Source of the DNA: an uncultured Faecalibacterium sp.
Lineage (GTDB): Bacteria; Bacillota; Clostridia; Oscillospirales; Ruminococcaceae
Reading direction: 5' to 3'
DNA length: 64,000 nucleotides
Assembly: GCA_934547065.1 (NCBI GenBank)
Contig: CAKTEF010000004.1
Location: 1 to 64,000 of the forward strand
The position numbers were made by a program, and so were the translations under genes. Positions 21,408-30,094 of this stretch are shown in pieces. Position 1 is the stretch's first letter. Each line of letters begins with the position of its first letter. The notes under the pieces are model-generated. The model saw only the letters and a list, made by a program, of their open reading frames with translations, had not been told where the DNA came from and made no database searches.

Positions 21408-22373
21408 ATGCTGATCCCTGTTCTGTTGTTTTTCGTGGGCCTGCTCTGCCTGATCAAGGGCGGAGACTGGTTCGTGGACGGTGCCACCGGCATCGCCCGC
21501 CGCTTCAAGGTGCCGGAATTGCTGATCGGTGCCACGGTGGTGTCCATTGGCACCACCCTGCCGGAGGTCATGGTCTCCACGACCTCGGCCCTGACCGGTC
21601 ATGGTGAGATCGCCTACGGCAACGCCATTGGCTCCGTGATCTGCAACGCGGCCCTGATCGCGGCCATCACCATTGCGGTGCGGCCCGGTAAAGTAGATCC
21701 CAAGAGCCTGCGGGTGCCGGTGCTGTTCTTCTTTGTGGCGGCGGCTCTGTACGCCGGTGTGGCTTACACCACCGGGTACTTCAGCCGCCCGGTGGGCATT
21801 GTACTGCTGGCACTGTTCGTGGCCTACATGGTCTGCAACGTGCTGGCCATGAAAAACGCCCCCGCCCCGGAGGAGGACGAGGAGGGATCCGCTGAAGAAA
21901 TGTCCTTTGGCAGGATGATCGGCCTGCTGGTCGTGGGCGCGGCCCTGATCGCCGTGGGTGCAAACCTGCTGGTGGATAACGGCACCCTGATCGCCCAGGC
22001 GCTGGGCGTGCCGGAATCCGTCATCGCCCTGACCTTTGTGGCACTGGGGACCTCGCTGCCCGAGCTGGTCACGGCCATCACCTCGCTGGCCAAGGGCCAC
22101 GGTTCGCTGTCGCTGGGCAATGTCATCGGTGCCAATGTGTTCAACCTGGTGCTGGTCAGCGGCATGTCCATCACGGTGTCGCCGTTCAGCATCCCGCAGA
22201 ACTCCACCATCCGGGGCATCAATTCCTCTCTGGTCATGGATCTGCCCGTGATGTTCGCCGTAATGCTCATCCTGACCATGCCCGCCCTGCTCAAGGGCAG
22301 GCTCTCCCGCTGGCAGGGCGTGCTGCTGCTCTGCATCTACGCCGCGTTCTGCGCTGCCCAGTTTGCAATGTGA
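21408..22373 (+). CDS. CaCA-family cation exchanger (YrbG/CaxA-like)
   Basis: This integral membrane Na+/Ca2+ or H+/Ca2+-type exchanger has 10-11 helices in two halves. Both alpha-repeats are visible: SIGTTLPEVMVSTTSALTGH then AYGNAIGSVICN (about 45-78), and ALGTSLPELVTAITSLAKGH then SLGNVIGANVFN (about 212-246). The acidic cytoplasmic loop EEDEEGSAEEM separates the halves. AAAAAGGAGAGATTTT precedes the ATG. The yybP-ykoY-like riboswitch upstream suggests export of Mn2+ (or Ca2+) under excess, an inference from the regulator. Confidence 0.88.
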   Translation: MLIPVLLFFVGLLCLIKGGDWFVDGATGIARRFKVPELLIGATVVSIGTTLPEVMVSTTSALTGHGEIAYGNAIGSVICNAALIAAITIAVRPGKVDPKSLRVPVLFFFVAAALYAGVAYTTGYFSRPVGIVLLALFVAYMVCNVLAMKNAPAPEEDEEGSAEEMSFGRMIGLLVVGAALIAVGANLLVDNGTLIAQALGVPESVIALTFVALGTSLPELVTAITSLAKGHGSLSLGNVIGANVFNLVLVSGMSITVSPFSIPQNSTIRGINSSLVMDLPVMFAVMLILTMPALLKGRLSRWQGVLLLCIYAAFCAAQFAM

Positions 22374-22390
22374 CTGTGATACGCTGATAC

Positions 22391-22430
22391 AAAAAAATCC
22401 CGGTGCTGAACCACAGCACCGGGATTTTTT
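22391..22430. terminator. bidirectional terminator between the exchanger gene and tsaD
   Basis: AAAAAATCCCGGTGCTG pairs with CAGCACCGGGATTTTTT and serves convergent genes. Confidence 0.85.
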
Positions 22431-22441
22431 GCGTAGAACCG

Positions 22442-23449
22442 TTATTCGTAATCAATGGGCAGGGTGGGCAGGCCGTTCAGATCCAGCCCGGCGGTATGCC
22501 CGGCAATGTACTGGTAGTACCCTTGTGCCGCGATCATGGCACCGTTGTCGCCGCAGAACTTCAGCTCCGGCAGGTAGACTTTGGCTCCCAGCTTCTGGGC
22601 ACCGTCGTTCACCAGCTGGCGCAGGCGGCCGTTGGCGGCCACCCCGCCTGCCAGGCACACCTGCTTTGCCCCGGTGTCGGCGGCGGCCAGCAGCAGTTTT
22701 TCGGCCAGGATGCCTGCAATGCGTTCCTGAAAGCTGGCGGCCAGGTCGGGCACATTGATCTCGGTGCCTTTCATCTGGGCCTGGTTCACCTCGTTCAGCA
22801 CAGCGGTTTTCAGGCCGGAAAAGCTCACGTTGTACCTGCCCTCCACATGGGGCACGGGCAGGCGGTAGGCCTTGGGGTTTCCGGTTTTGGCGGCGTTGGC
22901 CACGCTGGGGCCGCCGGGATAGGGCAGGCCCAGCGTGCGGGCCACCTTGTCAAACGCTTCGCCCGCGGCATCGTCCACGGTGTGGCCCAGGATGTGGTAG
23001 TGGGTGTAGTCCTGCACCTCCACGATGTGGCTGTGCCCGCCGGAGGCCACCAGGCAGAGGAACGGCGGCCTGAGCTCCGGGTGGGTCAGGTACAGCGCGG
23101 CAATGTGGCCCCGCAGATGATGCACCGGCACCAGCGGCTTATTGGCCGAGTAGGCCAGGCCTTTGGCAAAGTTGACCCCCACCAGCACCGCGCCGATCAG
23201 GCCCGGCGCAAAGGTGACAGCCACGGCATCCACATCGTCGATGGTCTTGCCGGCATCCAGCAGTGCCTTTTTGACCGTGGCACTGATGAACTCACAGTGG
23301 CGGCGGCTGGCGATCTCCGGCACCACACCGCCGTAAAGCGCCTGTTCCTTGACACTGGTGGAGATCACGTTGCTCAGCAGATGCCGACCGTCCTCCACCA
23401 GGGCTGCGGCGGTTTCGTCGCAGGTCGATTCAATTCCTAAAACGATCAT
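22442..23449 (-). CDS. tsaD: tRNA N6-adenosine threonylcarbamoyltransferase
   Basis: It transfers threonylcarbamoyl to A37 of ANN-decoding tRNAs, working with TsaB/TsaE. The 335-residue ASKHA-fold protein starts MIVLGIESTCDETAAALVED and has the metal-binding HHLRGHIAALYL (about 109-120), CLVASGGHSHIVEV and GEAFDKVARTLGLPYPGGP. It ends with CLAGGVAANGRLR and CGDNGAMIA. Its start lies 3 bp after the polA stop, so the two are probably co-transcribed. Confidence 0.96.
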   Translation of the reverse strand: MIVLGIESTCDETAAALVEDGRHLLSNVISTSVKEQALYGGVVPEIASRRHCEFISATVKKALLDAGKTIDDVDAVAVTFAPGLIGAVLVGVNFAKGLAYSANKPLVPVHHLRGHIAALYLTHPELRPPFLCLVASGGHSHIVEVQDYTHYHILGHTVDDAAGEAFDKVARTLGLPYPGGPSVANAAKTGNPKAYRLPVPHVEGRYNVSFSGLKTAVLNEVNQAQMKGTEINVPDLAASFQERIAGILAEKLLLAAADTGAKQVCLAGGVAANGRLRQLVNDGAQKLGAKVYLPELKFCGDNGAMIAAQGYYQYIAGHTAGLDLNGLPTLPIDYE

Positions 23450-23452
23450 AAC

Positions 23453-26020
23453 TCAATGGGCCTCCAGCCAGTTTTTGCCGGTGTGTACGTCGGTGCTCAG
23501 GGGCACGGCGTACTGCACACAGCCTTCCATTTCTTCCCGCAGGATCTGCGCGGCCTTTTCCGCCTCCGCCTCCGGAGCCTCCACGATCAGCTCATCGTGT
23601 ACGGTCAGGATCAGGCGGCTTTCCATCTGCTCGTCCCGCAGCCGCCGCCAGACCCGCACCATGGCCAGCTTGATGACATCGGCGGCGGTGCCCTGGATGG
23701 GGGTGTTGCGGGCCATCCGCTCGCCGCTGGCCCGGATGTTGCGGTTGGAGCTGGAAAGCTCCGGCAGCGCCCGGCGGCGGCCGAACAGGGTGGAAACATA
23801 GCCGCACGCCCGCGCATCGGCGATGGTCTTGTCCATATAGCCGCTGACGCTGGGGAATGCGGAAAGGTAATTTTTGAGGAAGGCATCGGCTTCTTTGACC
23901 GTGACCCCGATATCCTTGGAAAGGCTGTAAGCACCCTTGCCGTACATGATGCCGAAGTTGATGGCCTTGGCCGAGGAGCGCAGGCGCGGCGTGACCTGAT
24001 CCAACGGCAGGTTGTAGATCTTGGCGGCGGTGCTGCGGTGGATATCCTCCCCGCTGCGGAACGCCTGCTGCATGTGCTCGTCGCCCGTGATGTGGGCCAG
24101 GATGCGCAGCTCGATCTGGCTGTAATCGGCATCCACCAGCACGCAGCCGGGCTTTGCCACAAAGTAGGCCCGGAGCTGGCTGCCCAGCTCGGTGCGGATG
24201 GGGATGTTCTGCAGGTTGGGGTTATCGGAAGAAAGGCGGCCCGTGCGGGCTTCGGTCTGGTTGAAGCGGGTGTGGATGCGGCCATCCTCGGCAATGACCT
24301 TGAGCAGGCCCTCCACATAGGTGGAGTTCAGCTTCTGATAGGCGCGGTACTGCAAAATATCCTCCACCAGCGGGTAATCGCGCAGGGCATCCAGCGTTTC
24401 GGCATCGGTGGACCAGCCGCGCTGGGTCTTTTTGCCGTGGGGCAGGCCCATGGTGTCGAACAGCATCTCACCCAGCTGCTTGGGGCTGTTGGGGTTGAAG
24501 CCGGTGCTGCCCGTTTCCAGCTGGATGCGGGCCAGCACCTGGGCCAGCTCCTGCCGCATCCGGCCGCCGAACTCCTCGATGCCGGTGCGGTCCACCAGGA
24601 TGCCGGTGCGGGTCATATCGGCCAGCACCTGGGCCAGCGGGAATTCGATCTCGTTGTAAAGGCTGTCCTCACCGTTGGCGGTGATCTCGGCTTTCATCCG
24701 GGCAAACAGGTCAGCCAGGGTGCCGGCATCCGGCCAGTCGGGGCAGACGAACGCAGCCTTGGCCCGATAGCCGGTGATCAGCTCGCCGATCTGGTACTTG
24801 GAGGCCGAAGCGTCCAGCAGATAGGCGGCCAGCTTGCCGTCCCACACGATGCTGCTGCCCCAGCGCCCGGCGGCCATGGCCCTGGCGTACAGGGGGGCGG
24901 AGTCAAAGACATCCAGCGTCACGGCCGGGTCGTCCAGCAGGGCCAGCAATTCGTCCTCAGAAAGGGGATACACGTTGCTGCCCTGCACGGCATACCAGGC
25001 TTCCGGCTGGGTGACGACGGTCTTTTTACCCTCTTTGCCCTGCACGGCGGGGCGGGCGGCCAGCAGGAAATGCCCGGCGCGGTCCGTCGGCAGGGGCAGC
25101 GCCTCGACCTCCACGGCAGGGGCGGCTTCCGGGTCGGCTGCCGGGGCGACCCCGTCCAGCCCGAACCGGGGGATCAGGCTGTGCAGTTCCAGTTCCTGCA
25201 TCAGCCGGACCGCGGCGGCCTTGTCCCCCTCCCCCACGCGGTAGGCTCCCTCGGCGGTGTCGATGGGGGCATCGGTGCGGATGGTGCCCAGGGTGTGGCT
25301 CAGCTCGGCATCGGCACGGAACTCCACCAGATGTTCCCGCTGTTTGGGCTTGATGAGCTTATCGTCAAGATGTTCGTAAACGCCCTCCAGCGAGCCGAAG
25401 TTCTGCACCAGAGTCAGGGCGGTCTTTTCACCGATGCCCCGCACGCCGGGGATGTTATCCGAGGCGTCGCCCATCAGGCTCTTGACCTCGATGAGCTGCC
25501 GGGGCTCGATGCCGTATTTTTCGCGGATGGCATCCGGATCCATCACCACCGTTTTGCTGCGGCCCATCACACTGGAAGCCAGCAGGACCGTGGTGCTCTC
25601 GCTCACCAGCTGGAGGCTGTCGCGGTCGCCCGTTGCCAGAAAGCAGTCGTCTTTCCGGGCACTGCAGGCGGCAGCCAGGGTGCCCAGGATGTCATCGGCC
25701 TCCCAGCCCTCCGCCGTGACTTCCCGGTAGCCCAGGTCTGCCAGCAGCTCCTTGAGCACCGGCATCTGCTGGGCCAGCTCCTCCGGCATCCCGTGGCGGG
25801 TGGCCTTGTAGCCATCGTACATCTTGTGGCGGAACGTGGGGGCGCGCAGGTCAAAGGCGACGGCGACCTCGTCGGGTTCACATTCCTTGAGCAGAGAAAG
25901 CAGGATATTCAGAAAGCCGAAAATGGCGTTGGTATAACGGCCGTCCTTGGTGGTCAGCAGCTTGATGCCAAAAAAGGCACGGTTTGCAATGCTGTTGCCG
26001 TCAATGACCAGTAAACGCAT
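23453..26020 (-). CDS. polA: DNA polymerase I
   Basis: The 855-residue product has an N-terminal 5'-3' exonuclease domain (about 1-290: MRLLVIDGNSIANRAFFG, GWEADDILGTLA, SLMGDASDNIPGVRGIGEKT), a middle 3'-5' exonuclease-like region (about 300-470) and the polymerase domain (VDADYSQIELRILAHI, YGKGAYSLSKDIGV, LTVHDELIVEAP). The middle domain lacks the acidic residues of an active proofreader, as in many Gram-positive Pol I enzymes. The ATG at 26020 follows AATGGAGGATCACGAACT. It is followed immediately by tsaD. Confidence 0.96.
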   Translation of the reverse strand: MRLLVIDGNSIANRAFFGIKLLTTKDGRYTNAIFGFLNILLSLLKECEPDEVAVAFDLRAPTFRHKMYDGYKATRHGMPEELAQQMPVLKELLADLGYREVTAEGWEADDILGTLAAACSARKDDCFLATGDRDSLQLVSESTTVLLASSVMGRSKTVVMDPDAIREKYGIEPRQLIEVKSLMGDASDNIPGVRGIGEKTALTLVQNFGSLEGVYEHLDDKLIKPKQREHLVEFRADAELSHTLGTIRTDAPIDTAEGAYRVGEGDKAAAVRLMQELELHSLIPRFGLDGVAPAADPEAAPAVEVEALPLPTDRAGHFLLAARPAVQGKEGKKTVVTQPEAWYAVQGSNVYPLSEDELLALLDDPAVTLDVFDSAPLYARAMAAGRWGSSIVWDGKLAAYLLDASASKYQIGELITGYRAKAAFVCPDWPDAGTLADLFARMKAEITANGEDSLYNEIEFPLAQVLADMTRTGILVDRTGIEEFGGRMRQELAQVLARIQLETGSTGFNPNSPKQLGEMLFDTMGLPHGKKTQRGWSTDAETLDALRDYPLVEDILQYRAYQKLNSTYVEGLLKVIAEDGRIHTRFNQTEARTGRLSSDNPNLQNIPIRTELGSQLRAYFVAKPGCVLVDADYSQIELRILAHITGDEHMQQAFRSGEDIHRSTAAKIYNLPLDQVTPRLRSSAKAINFGIMYGKGAYSLSKDIGVTVKEADAFLKNYLSAFPSVSGYMDKTIADARACGYVSTLFGRRRALPELSSSNRNIRASGERMARNTPIQGTAADVIKLAMVRVWRRLRDEQMESRLILTVHDELIVEAPEAEAEKAAQILREEMEGCVQYAVPLSTDVHTGKNWLEAH

Positions 26021-26144
26021 AGTTCGTGATCCTCCATTACACAATTTCACATCTTATAGTATAGCACAAAATGGAGCGCATAGGGAGGATTTTGCAAAAA
26101 ATAAGGAACCCCGGCTGCCCGCACACAAGGCAGCCGGGGCGTGC

Positions 26145-26333
26145 TTACTCCGTGATGGCGATGGCGCTTACGGGGCAGGCGTTGGCGGCATCCACGGCGG
26201 CGGGCACCGTGTCCGGCGGCAGCTCGCCGGGTGCGGCCACGGCCAGCGTGCCCTCCATGGTGAACACCTCCGGGCACAGGCCCGCACACTGGGTGCAGCC
26301 GATGCAGAGATCCGGGTCAACAAATGCTTTCAT
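26145..26333 (-). CDS. single-cluster 4Fe-4S ferredoxin
   Basis: The 62-residue protein is an electron carrier with MKAFVDPDLCIGCTQCAGLC, continuing PEVF, and a distal NACPVSAIAI. The CxxCxxxCP...CP arrangement gives one cluster, as in Thermotoga-type ferredoxins. AAAGGAGATTTTTG precedes the ATG at 26333. It stands alone, so its redox partner is not indicated by context. Confidence 0.93.
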   Translation of the reverse strand: MKAFVDPDLCIGCTQCAGLCPEVFTMEGTLAVAAPGELPPDTVPAAVDAANACPVSAIAITE

Positions 26334-26425
26334 CAAAAATCTCCTTTCCGGGAAACGGGCGGCTCCCCCCAAGGGGACACGGCCCGGGATAAAGCCAGTA
26401 TGGACGGAACGAAGATGAAATATCC

Positions 26426-26605
26426 CTATGGCAACACCGCACAATTCCCGCCTCACGGCTTGAGCACCGCTCCGGCGGCTGCGGCACGGCATCTGTGTTG
26501 CCAAAATGCTCGATAATACACAAAGTATGATCTGCGCTTTTGGCTTAGCAGCTGCCGCACCTCGCTCGCCGTATCGGCACTTAGAATTATGCGGTATTGC
26601 CCTAT
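26426..26605. mobile_element. probable MITE (about 180 bp) with imperfect terminal inverted repeats
   Basis: The left end (26426-26447, TATGGCAACACCGCACAATTC after an initial C) and the reverse complement of the right end (ATAGGGCAATACCGCATAATTC) match at 18 of 22 positions. The interior has no gene. It contains GC-rich inverted segments (CACGGC...GCCGTG style) and separates the ferredoxin and ArsC-like genes. No clear target-site duplication can be assigned. Confidence 0.6.
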
Positions 26606-26657
26606 GTTTTTTGAGCAGAGTATGGTACAATAAAAAGGAATCCGGGAGGAAACAACG

Positions 26658-26999
26658 ATGAATATTCAGATCTTTGGCACCACCAAGTGCTTTGATACCA
26701 AAAAGGCCCAGCGCTATTTCAAGGAGCGGGGCGTGAAATTCCAGATGATCGACCTGAAAGAAAAGGGCATGAGCCGGGGCGAGTTTGAAAATGTGGCCCG
26801 GGCGCTGGGCGGCTGGCAGCAGCTGGTGAACCCGGCAGCAAAGGACAAGCAGACCCTGGCGCTGCTGGATGCGCTGGTGGACTGGCAGAAAGAGGACAAG
26901 CTGTTTGAAAACCAGCAGCTGTTCCGGACACCCATCGTGCGCAACGGGCGGCAGGCAACGGTGGGCTACCAGCCTGATGTGTGGAAAACCTGGGAATAA
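26658..26999 (+). CDS. ArsC/Spx-family thioredoxin-fold protein
   Basis: The 113-residue product begins MNIQIFGTTKCFDTKKAQRY, with Cys11 at the redox position of the ArsC/YffB/Spx fold and no CxxC. The C-terminal LFRTPIVRNGRQATVGYQPD carries the conserved cis-Pro region (RTPIV). These proteins may be glutathione-dependent reductases, arsenate reductases or transcription-coupled Spx homologues; the sequence does not decide. GGGAGGAAACAACG precedes the ATG. A TACAAT -10 lies at 26626-26631. Confidence 0.85.
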   Translation: MNIQIFGTTKCFDTKKAQRYFKERGVKFQMIDLKEKGMSRGEFENVARALGGWQQLVNPAAKDKQTLALLDALVDWQKEDKLFENQQLFRTPIVRNGRQATVGYQPDVWKTWE

Positions 27000-27035
27000 A
27001 AACCGGGGTTTCACAAAAAATCCACCTTGCGGGTT

Positions 27036-27064
27036 TTGCGCCGCAGGGCAGTTTGTGGTATACT
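27036..27064 (+). promoter_or_regulatory. promoter of the 302-aa membrane-anchored protein gene
   Basis: TTGCGC (27036-27041), 17-bp spacer, TATACT (27059-27064). Confidence 0.55.
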
Positions 27065-27113
27065 AAAAACCGGTATGCCCCAATTCTGATCCAACCTAGG
27101 AGACGAGAACAAG

Positions 27114-28022
27114 ATGAAAACCTATCTGACCGTGGAAGAACATGCCCGGCTGCACCGCCGCCGCGCCCGGCAGGCGTTGGGCCTGCTGATCACCGTGCTG
27201 GTGCTGGTGGGTGCGGTGACCGTGGTGCGCGCGGGTGTGCGTGCCGTGGCGACCCTGTTTGATGATACCCAGCAAAAGCAGGAATATGAAGATAAGCTGG
27301 AGGGCCTGGTGCTGTTTGATCCGCTGCCGTTCAACGGCATTGAGAACATCGACGACCTGACCCTGCGCGAAGCCGCCGTGTGGGGCTGCGTGTACAGCAT
27401 CCAGGAAACGCAGGGCGGCTTTGACAACTACAACACCGACCCTGATACCGAGGAGCTGCTGCTGCCCTCGGTGGATGTGGATGCCTATCTGGCAAAGCTC
27501 GTGGGCCCCAGCTTCAAGATGACGCACAAGACGTTTGAGATGGAGGATATGACCATCGAATTCGACGATGCCGCCCAGTGCTACAAGATCCCGGTCACGG
27601 GCAGCGTGGGCAGTTTCCGCGCCGTGGTGACCCGGCTGTTCAAGAAAGGCGGCCAGCTCCATGTTACGGTGGGCTATATCCCCACCCAGAGCAGCGATGA
27701 CAGCATCCTGAACACCTCGTCGGATACGCCGGTGAAGTATATGGATTATCTGTTCAGCCGCCAGAGCGGCAGCTGGTATCTGACCGGCCTGACCGACAGC
27801 GAGACAAAACCCGAAGCGGCGGACAGCACCGTATCGTCTGCGGCCCCGGCCCCCATGGCGGAGAGCGACGTGAACGATGCCATCCTGGCTGCTGCCGGTG
27901 ACTCCGAAAGCGCTGCTGCTTCGGACGAGGCCGCAGCGGAAGCTGAGACGGCGGAGAGCGCCCCGGCGGAGGAAGGCACCGCCGACAGCGCCGCGGCTGC
28001 TTCCGCAAGTACGGCGGCGTAA
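27114..28022 (+). CDS. membrane-anchored protein of unknown function
   Basis: The 302-residue product has a basic N-terminus (ARLHRRRARQA), one membrane helix at about residues 21-42 (LGLLITVLVLVGAVTVVRAG), an extracellular beta-rich domain (about 60-225) and a low-complexity Ala/Glu/Ser/Asp tail of about 70 residues. No catalytic motif is recognised. The type II anchor topology and acidic tail suggest a cell-envelope role. A strong terminator follows. It is a single-gene unit. Confidence 0.8.
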   Translation: MKTYLTVEEHARLHRRRARQALGLLITVLVLVGAVTVVRAGVRAVATLFDDTQQKQEYEDKLEGLVLFDPLPFNGIENIDDLTLREAAVWGCVYSIQETQGGFDNYNTDPDTEELLLPSVDVDAYLAKLVGPSFKMTHKTFEMEDMTIEFDDAAQCYKIPVTGSVGSFRAVVTRLFKKGGQLHVTVGYIPTQSSDDSILNTSSDTPVKYMDYLFSRQSGSWYLTGLTDSETKPEAADSTVSSAAPAPMAESDVNDAILAAAGDSESAAASDEAAAEAETAESAPAEEGTADSAAAASASTAA

Positions 28023-28038
28023 AACAGAAGATGCGCAA

Positions 28039-28088
28039 AATGCCCCCGGCACAGCGATGGATCTCACCGCGTGCCGGGGGCATTGTTT
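28039..28088. terminator. terminator between convergent genes
   Basis: AATGCCCCCGGCAC pairs with GTGCCGGGGGCATT, followed by GTTT. It serves the membrane protein gene and possibly the convergent glycosyltransferase. Confidence 0.75.
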
Positions 28089-28094
28089 GTGTGG

Positions 28095-29093
28095 TTACTT
28101 GAGGTCGAACCGGACGACCACCAGCCGGTACCACAGGTAGGGCACCATGTTCCAGATCATCCACAGCTCCATGAGAACGTAGTTGGGCAGATCGCGCCAG
28201 CGGAACGGACGCTTGCCGAGCCTGCCGCTTTTGAGCAGGGCAAAGGCTTCGTGCATGCCCTGGTCCCACGCTTCGCCAAAGCCCTGCTTGTGGAACTTAT
28301 AGCACTTGAGCAGGTAGCCCAGCGCCAGCGGGAGGAAGTTGAGGACGAGCATCAGCAGCGGCTCGTTTTTCAGCGGAAGCAGGATGCTGTTGCGGCCGCT
28401 CTGCCGGCTCTTGAACGCATTGTACTTCACAGCGCCGGTGCTGGCTCCGCAGATGTGGTAGCACTTTGCTGTGGGGCAGAGCACATTTTTGTAGCCCGCA
28501 TTGTTGGCGCGCCAGCTCAGGTCCACATCCTCAAAGTAGGCAAAAAAGTTTTCGTCAAAGCCGCCGATCTCCTCCAGGATGCTCTTGCGGTAGAGCGCCG
28601 CGCCGCCGCAGGCCGAAAAGATGCGCTTTTGCCGGGTGTAGCGGCTGGCTCTGCGGCCATCGCCGGTCTTGCAGGCAAAGCCCATCCAGGTGACGTAATC
28701 TCCGGCATCGTCGGCCAGCTCCCGGTCAAAGTGGCGGATCATCAGGCTTTGCACCGCAAAGATCCTGGGGTCTGTCTCAGCCGTGCGGATCAGCTCGGCC
28801 AGCCACTGCGGCTCGGCAAAGGCATCGTTGTTGAACATGACCACATATTCGCCCTTGGCCCGCGCGATGCCCTGGTTGACCGCGTGGGAAAAGCCGGTGT
28901 TGGCACCGTTTTCGATCAGGGTAAAGTTTTTGCGGGTGCAGTAGCTGCGGGCCTGGTCCAGGCTTTCGTCAGTGGAACCGTTGTCCACTACGATCAGCTC
29001 AAAGTCCTGCTCGGTCTGGGCGTAGACGGACTCGATGGAGTCGCGCAGCCAGCCCTTGCCGTTGATGTTGGGGATGACGATGGTAGCTTTCAT
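28095..29093 (-). CDS. family 2 glycosyltransferase (rhamnosyltransferase-like)
   Basis: This inverting GT-A enzyme starts MKATIVIPNINGKGWLRDSI. It has the nucleotide-sugar motif VVDNGSTDES (about 36), the DXD-like MFNNDAFAEP (about 93), GGAALYRKSILEEIGGFDE and YFEDVDLSWRANNAGY (about 190), and two hydrophobic segments near the C-terminus (LMLVLNFLPLALGYLL). At 332 residues it resembles cell-wall rhamnan or galactan glycosyltransferases. It is divergent from a secreted protease-like gene and not next to other sugar genes, so its polymer is unknown. The ATG at 29093 has a GGAGCAATTTT site. Confidence 0.88.
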   Translation of the reverse strand: MKATIVIPNINGKGWLRDSIESVYAQTEQDFELIVVDNGSTDESLDQARSYCTRKNFTLIENGANTGFSHAVNQGIARAKGEYVVMFNNDAFAEPQWLAELIRTAETDPRIFAVQSLMIRHFDRELADDAGDYVTWMGFACKTGDGRRASRYTRQKRIFSACGGAALYRKSILEEIGGFDENFFAYFEDVDLSWRANNAGYKNVLCPTAKCYHICGASTGAVKYNAFKSRQSGRNSILLPLKNEPLLMLVLNFLPLALGYLLKCYKFHKQGFGEAWDQGMHEAFALLKSGRLGKRPFRWRDLPNYVLMELWMIWNMVPYLWYRLVVVRFDLK

Positions 29094-29273
29094 AAAATTG
29101 CTCCTGAAAATCATTTCGGGAGAAATTATAGCATATTTGTGAGAAAAATGGAATAGAAAAAAAGATTTTCGGCTTTTGGTTGGATGCCACAAGATACATC
29201 GTACAAAATTGTGCATTGTACACATGAATTGTGTCCGAAACGTGTAAAAAATAAGAAAAATGCTGCTGAAGTG

Positions 29274-29302
29274 TTTACAAAAGAGTAACAGACTGGTATA
29301 CT
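29274..29302 (+). promoter_or_regulatory. promoter of the C39-like protease gene
   Basis: TTTACA (29274-29279), 17-bp spacer, TATACT (29297-29302). Confidence 0.7.
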
Positions 29303-29348
29303 TTACATCAGTGAATGACGACGAAATTTCAGGGGAGATGAAACCGAC

Positions 29349-30041
29349 GTGGAAACCATCCGACACTGTGCAGACCGTATCCTGAAAAAAACGACCGCTC
29401 TTTTGGCCACTGCCGCCCTTTTGGCGGTGTTGATCCCGGGGGCATTGGCCGTGGACCTGAACCAGGATGCCGGGTTCTACTTCAAACAGAGCCGGGGCGG
29501 CACCTGCACCCTGGCATCGGCGGCCATGATGCTGCGCCGCAGGGCCTATTTTGACGGCCTGGATGACTGGACGGATGTGACCGAGAACGGCATCAAGAGC
29601 ACGGCCTGGTCGGGTGGGCTTTCCCACAGCTTTACATACAATGACATGCATGTGGGCTACGCCACCCTGCCTTCCGGCAAGGCGGCCAAGACGGAAGCGC
29701 TGATCTCCATTCTGGCCCAGCACCCGGAAGGCATCGTGCTGTATGACCGCAGCCGCCCCCATGCGGTGCTGCTGACGGATTACACGGACGGCGTGTTCTA
29801 TTGCTCCGATCCTTCCGGCGGCGTGGCATCCGGACGGGTGGCTCTTTCCAGCGCCAGCATCTCCATCTCCGGTGCATCCTGCTACTGGTACATCACGTCG
29901 GACGGCAACGACGATGCAGAAGCACTGATGGAATTGGAGCAGGCTGTGGAAGCCGAACAGGCCGCCGAGACCGTGGAAGAACCTGCCGCAGAGCAGGCCG
30001 AAGAAAGCGAATGGAGCTGGCTGACCGATCTGTTCCAATAA
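29349..30041 (+). CDS. secreted C39-like cysteine peptidase
   Basis: The 230-residue product has a signal peptide (ALLATAALLAVLIPGALA, cleavage near residue 35) and a papain-like C39 domain: GGTCTLASAAMMLRR with nucleophile Cys53, RPHAVLLTDY with His138, and YCSDPSG with Asp154. The C-terminal 40 residues are Glu/Ala-rich and end in WSWLTDLFQ. The start is GTG at 29349 after GGGGAGATGAAACCGAC. It may process peptides or cell-surface proteins outside the membrane. It converges on spoIID. Confidence 0.78.
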   Translation: METIRHCADRILKKTTALLATAALLAVLIPGALAVDLNQDAGFYFKQSRGGTCTLASAAMMLRRRAYFDGLDDWTDVTENGIKSTAWSGGLSHSFTYNDMHVGYATLPSGKAAKTEALISILAQHPEGIVLYDRSRPHAVLLTDYTDGVFYCSDPSGGVASGRVALSSASISISGASCYWYITSDGNDDAEALMELEQAVEAEQAAETVEEPAAEQAEESEWSWLTDLFQ

Positions 30042-30094
30042 ACAGCAAGGCAAATCAAGAGCGGCTGACCCGGATGGGCCGGCTGCTTTTTTGT

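Noticed and set aside
23456..26014. Very long open frame antisense to polA
   Set aside because: Its composition is that of a shadow of a GC-rich gene; it lacks a ribosome-binding site and any recognisable domain, while the opposite strand is unmistakably DNA polymerase I. The same holds for long antisense frames opposite tctA (both copies), GH28, asnB, the fucO/exchanger pair and citrate synthase.
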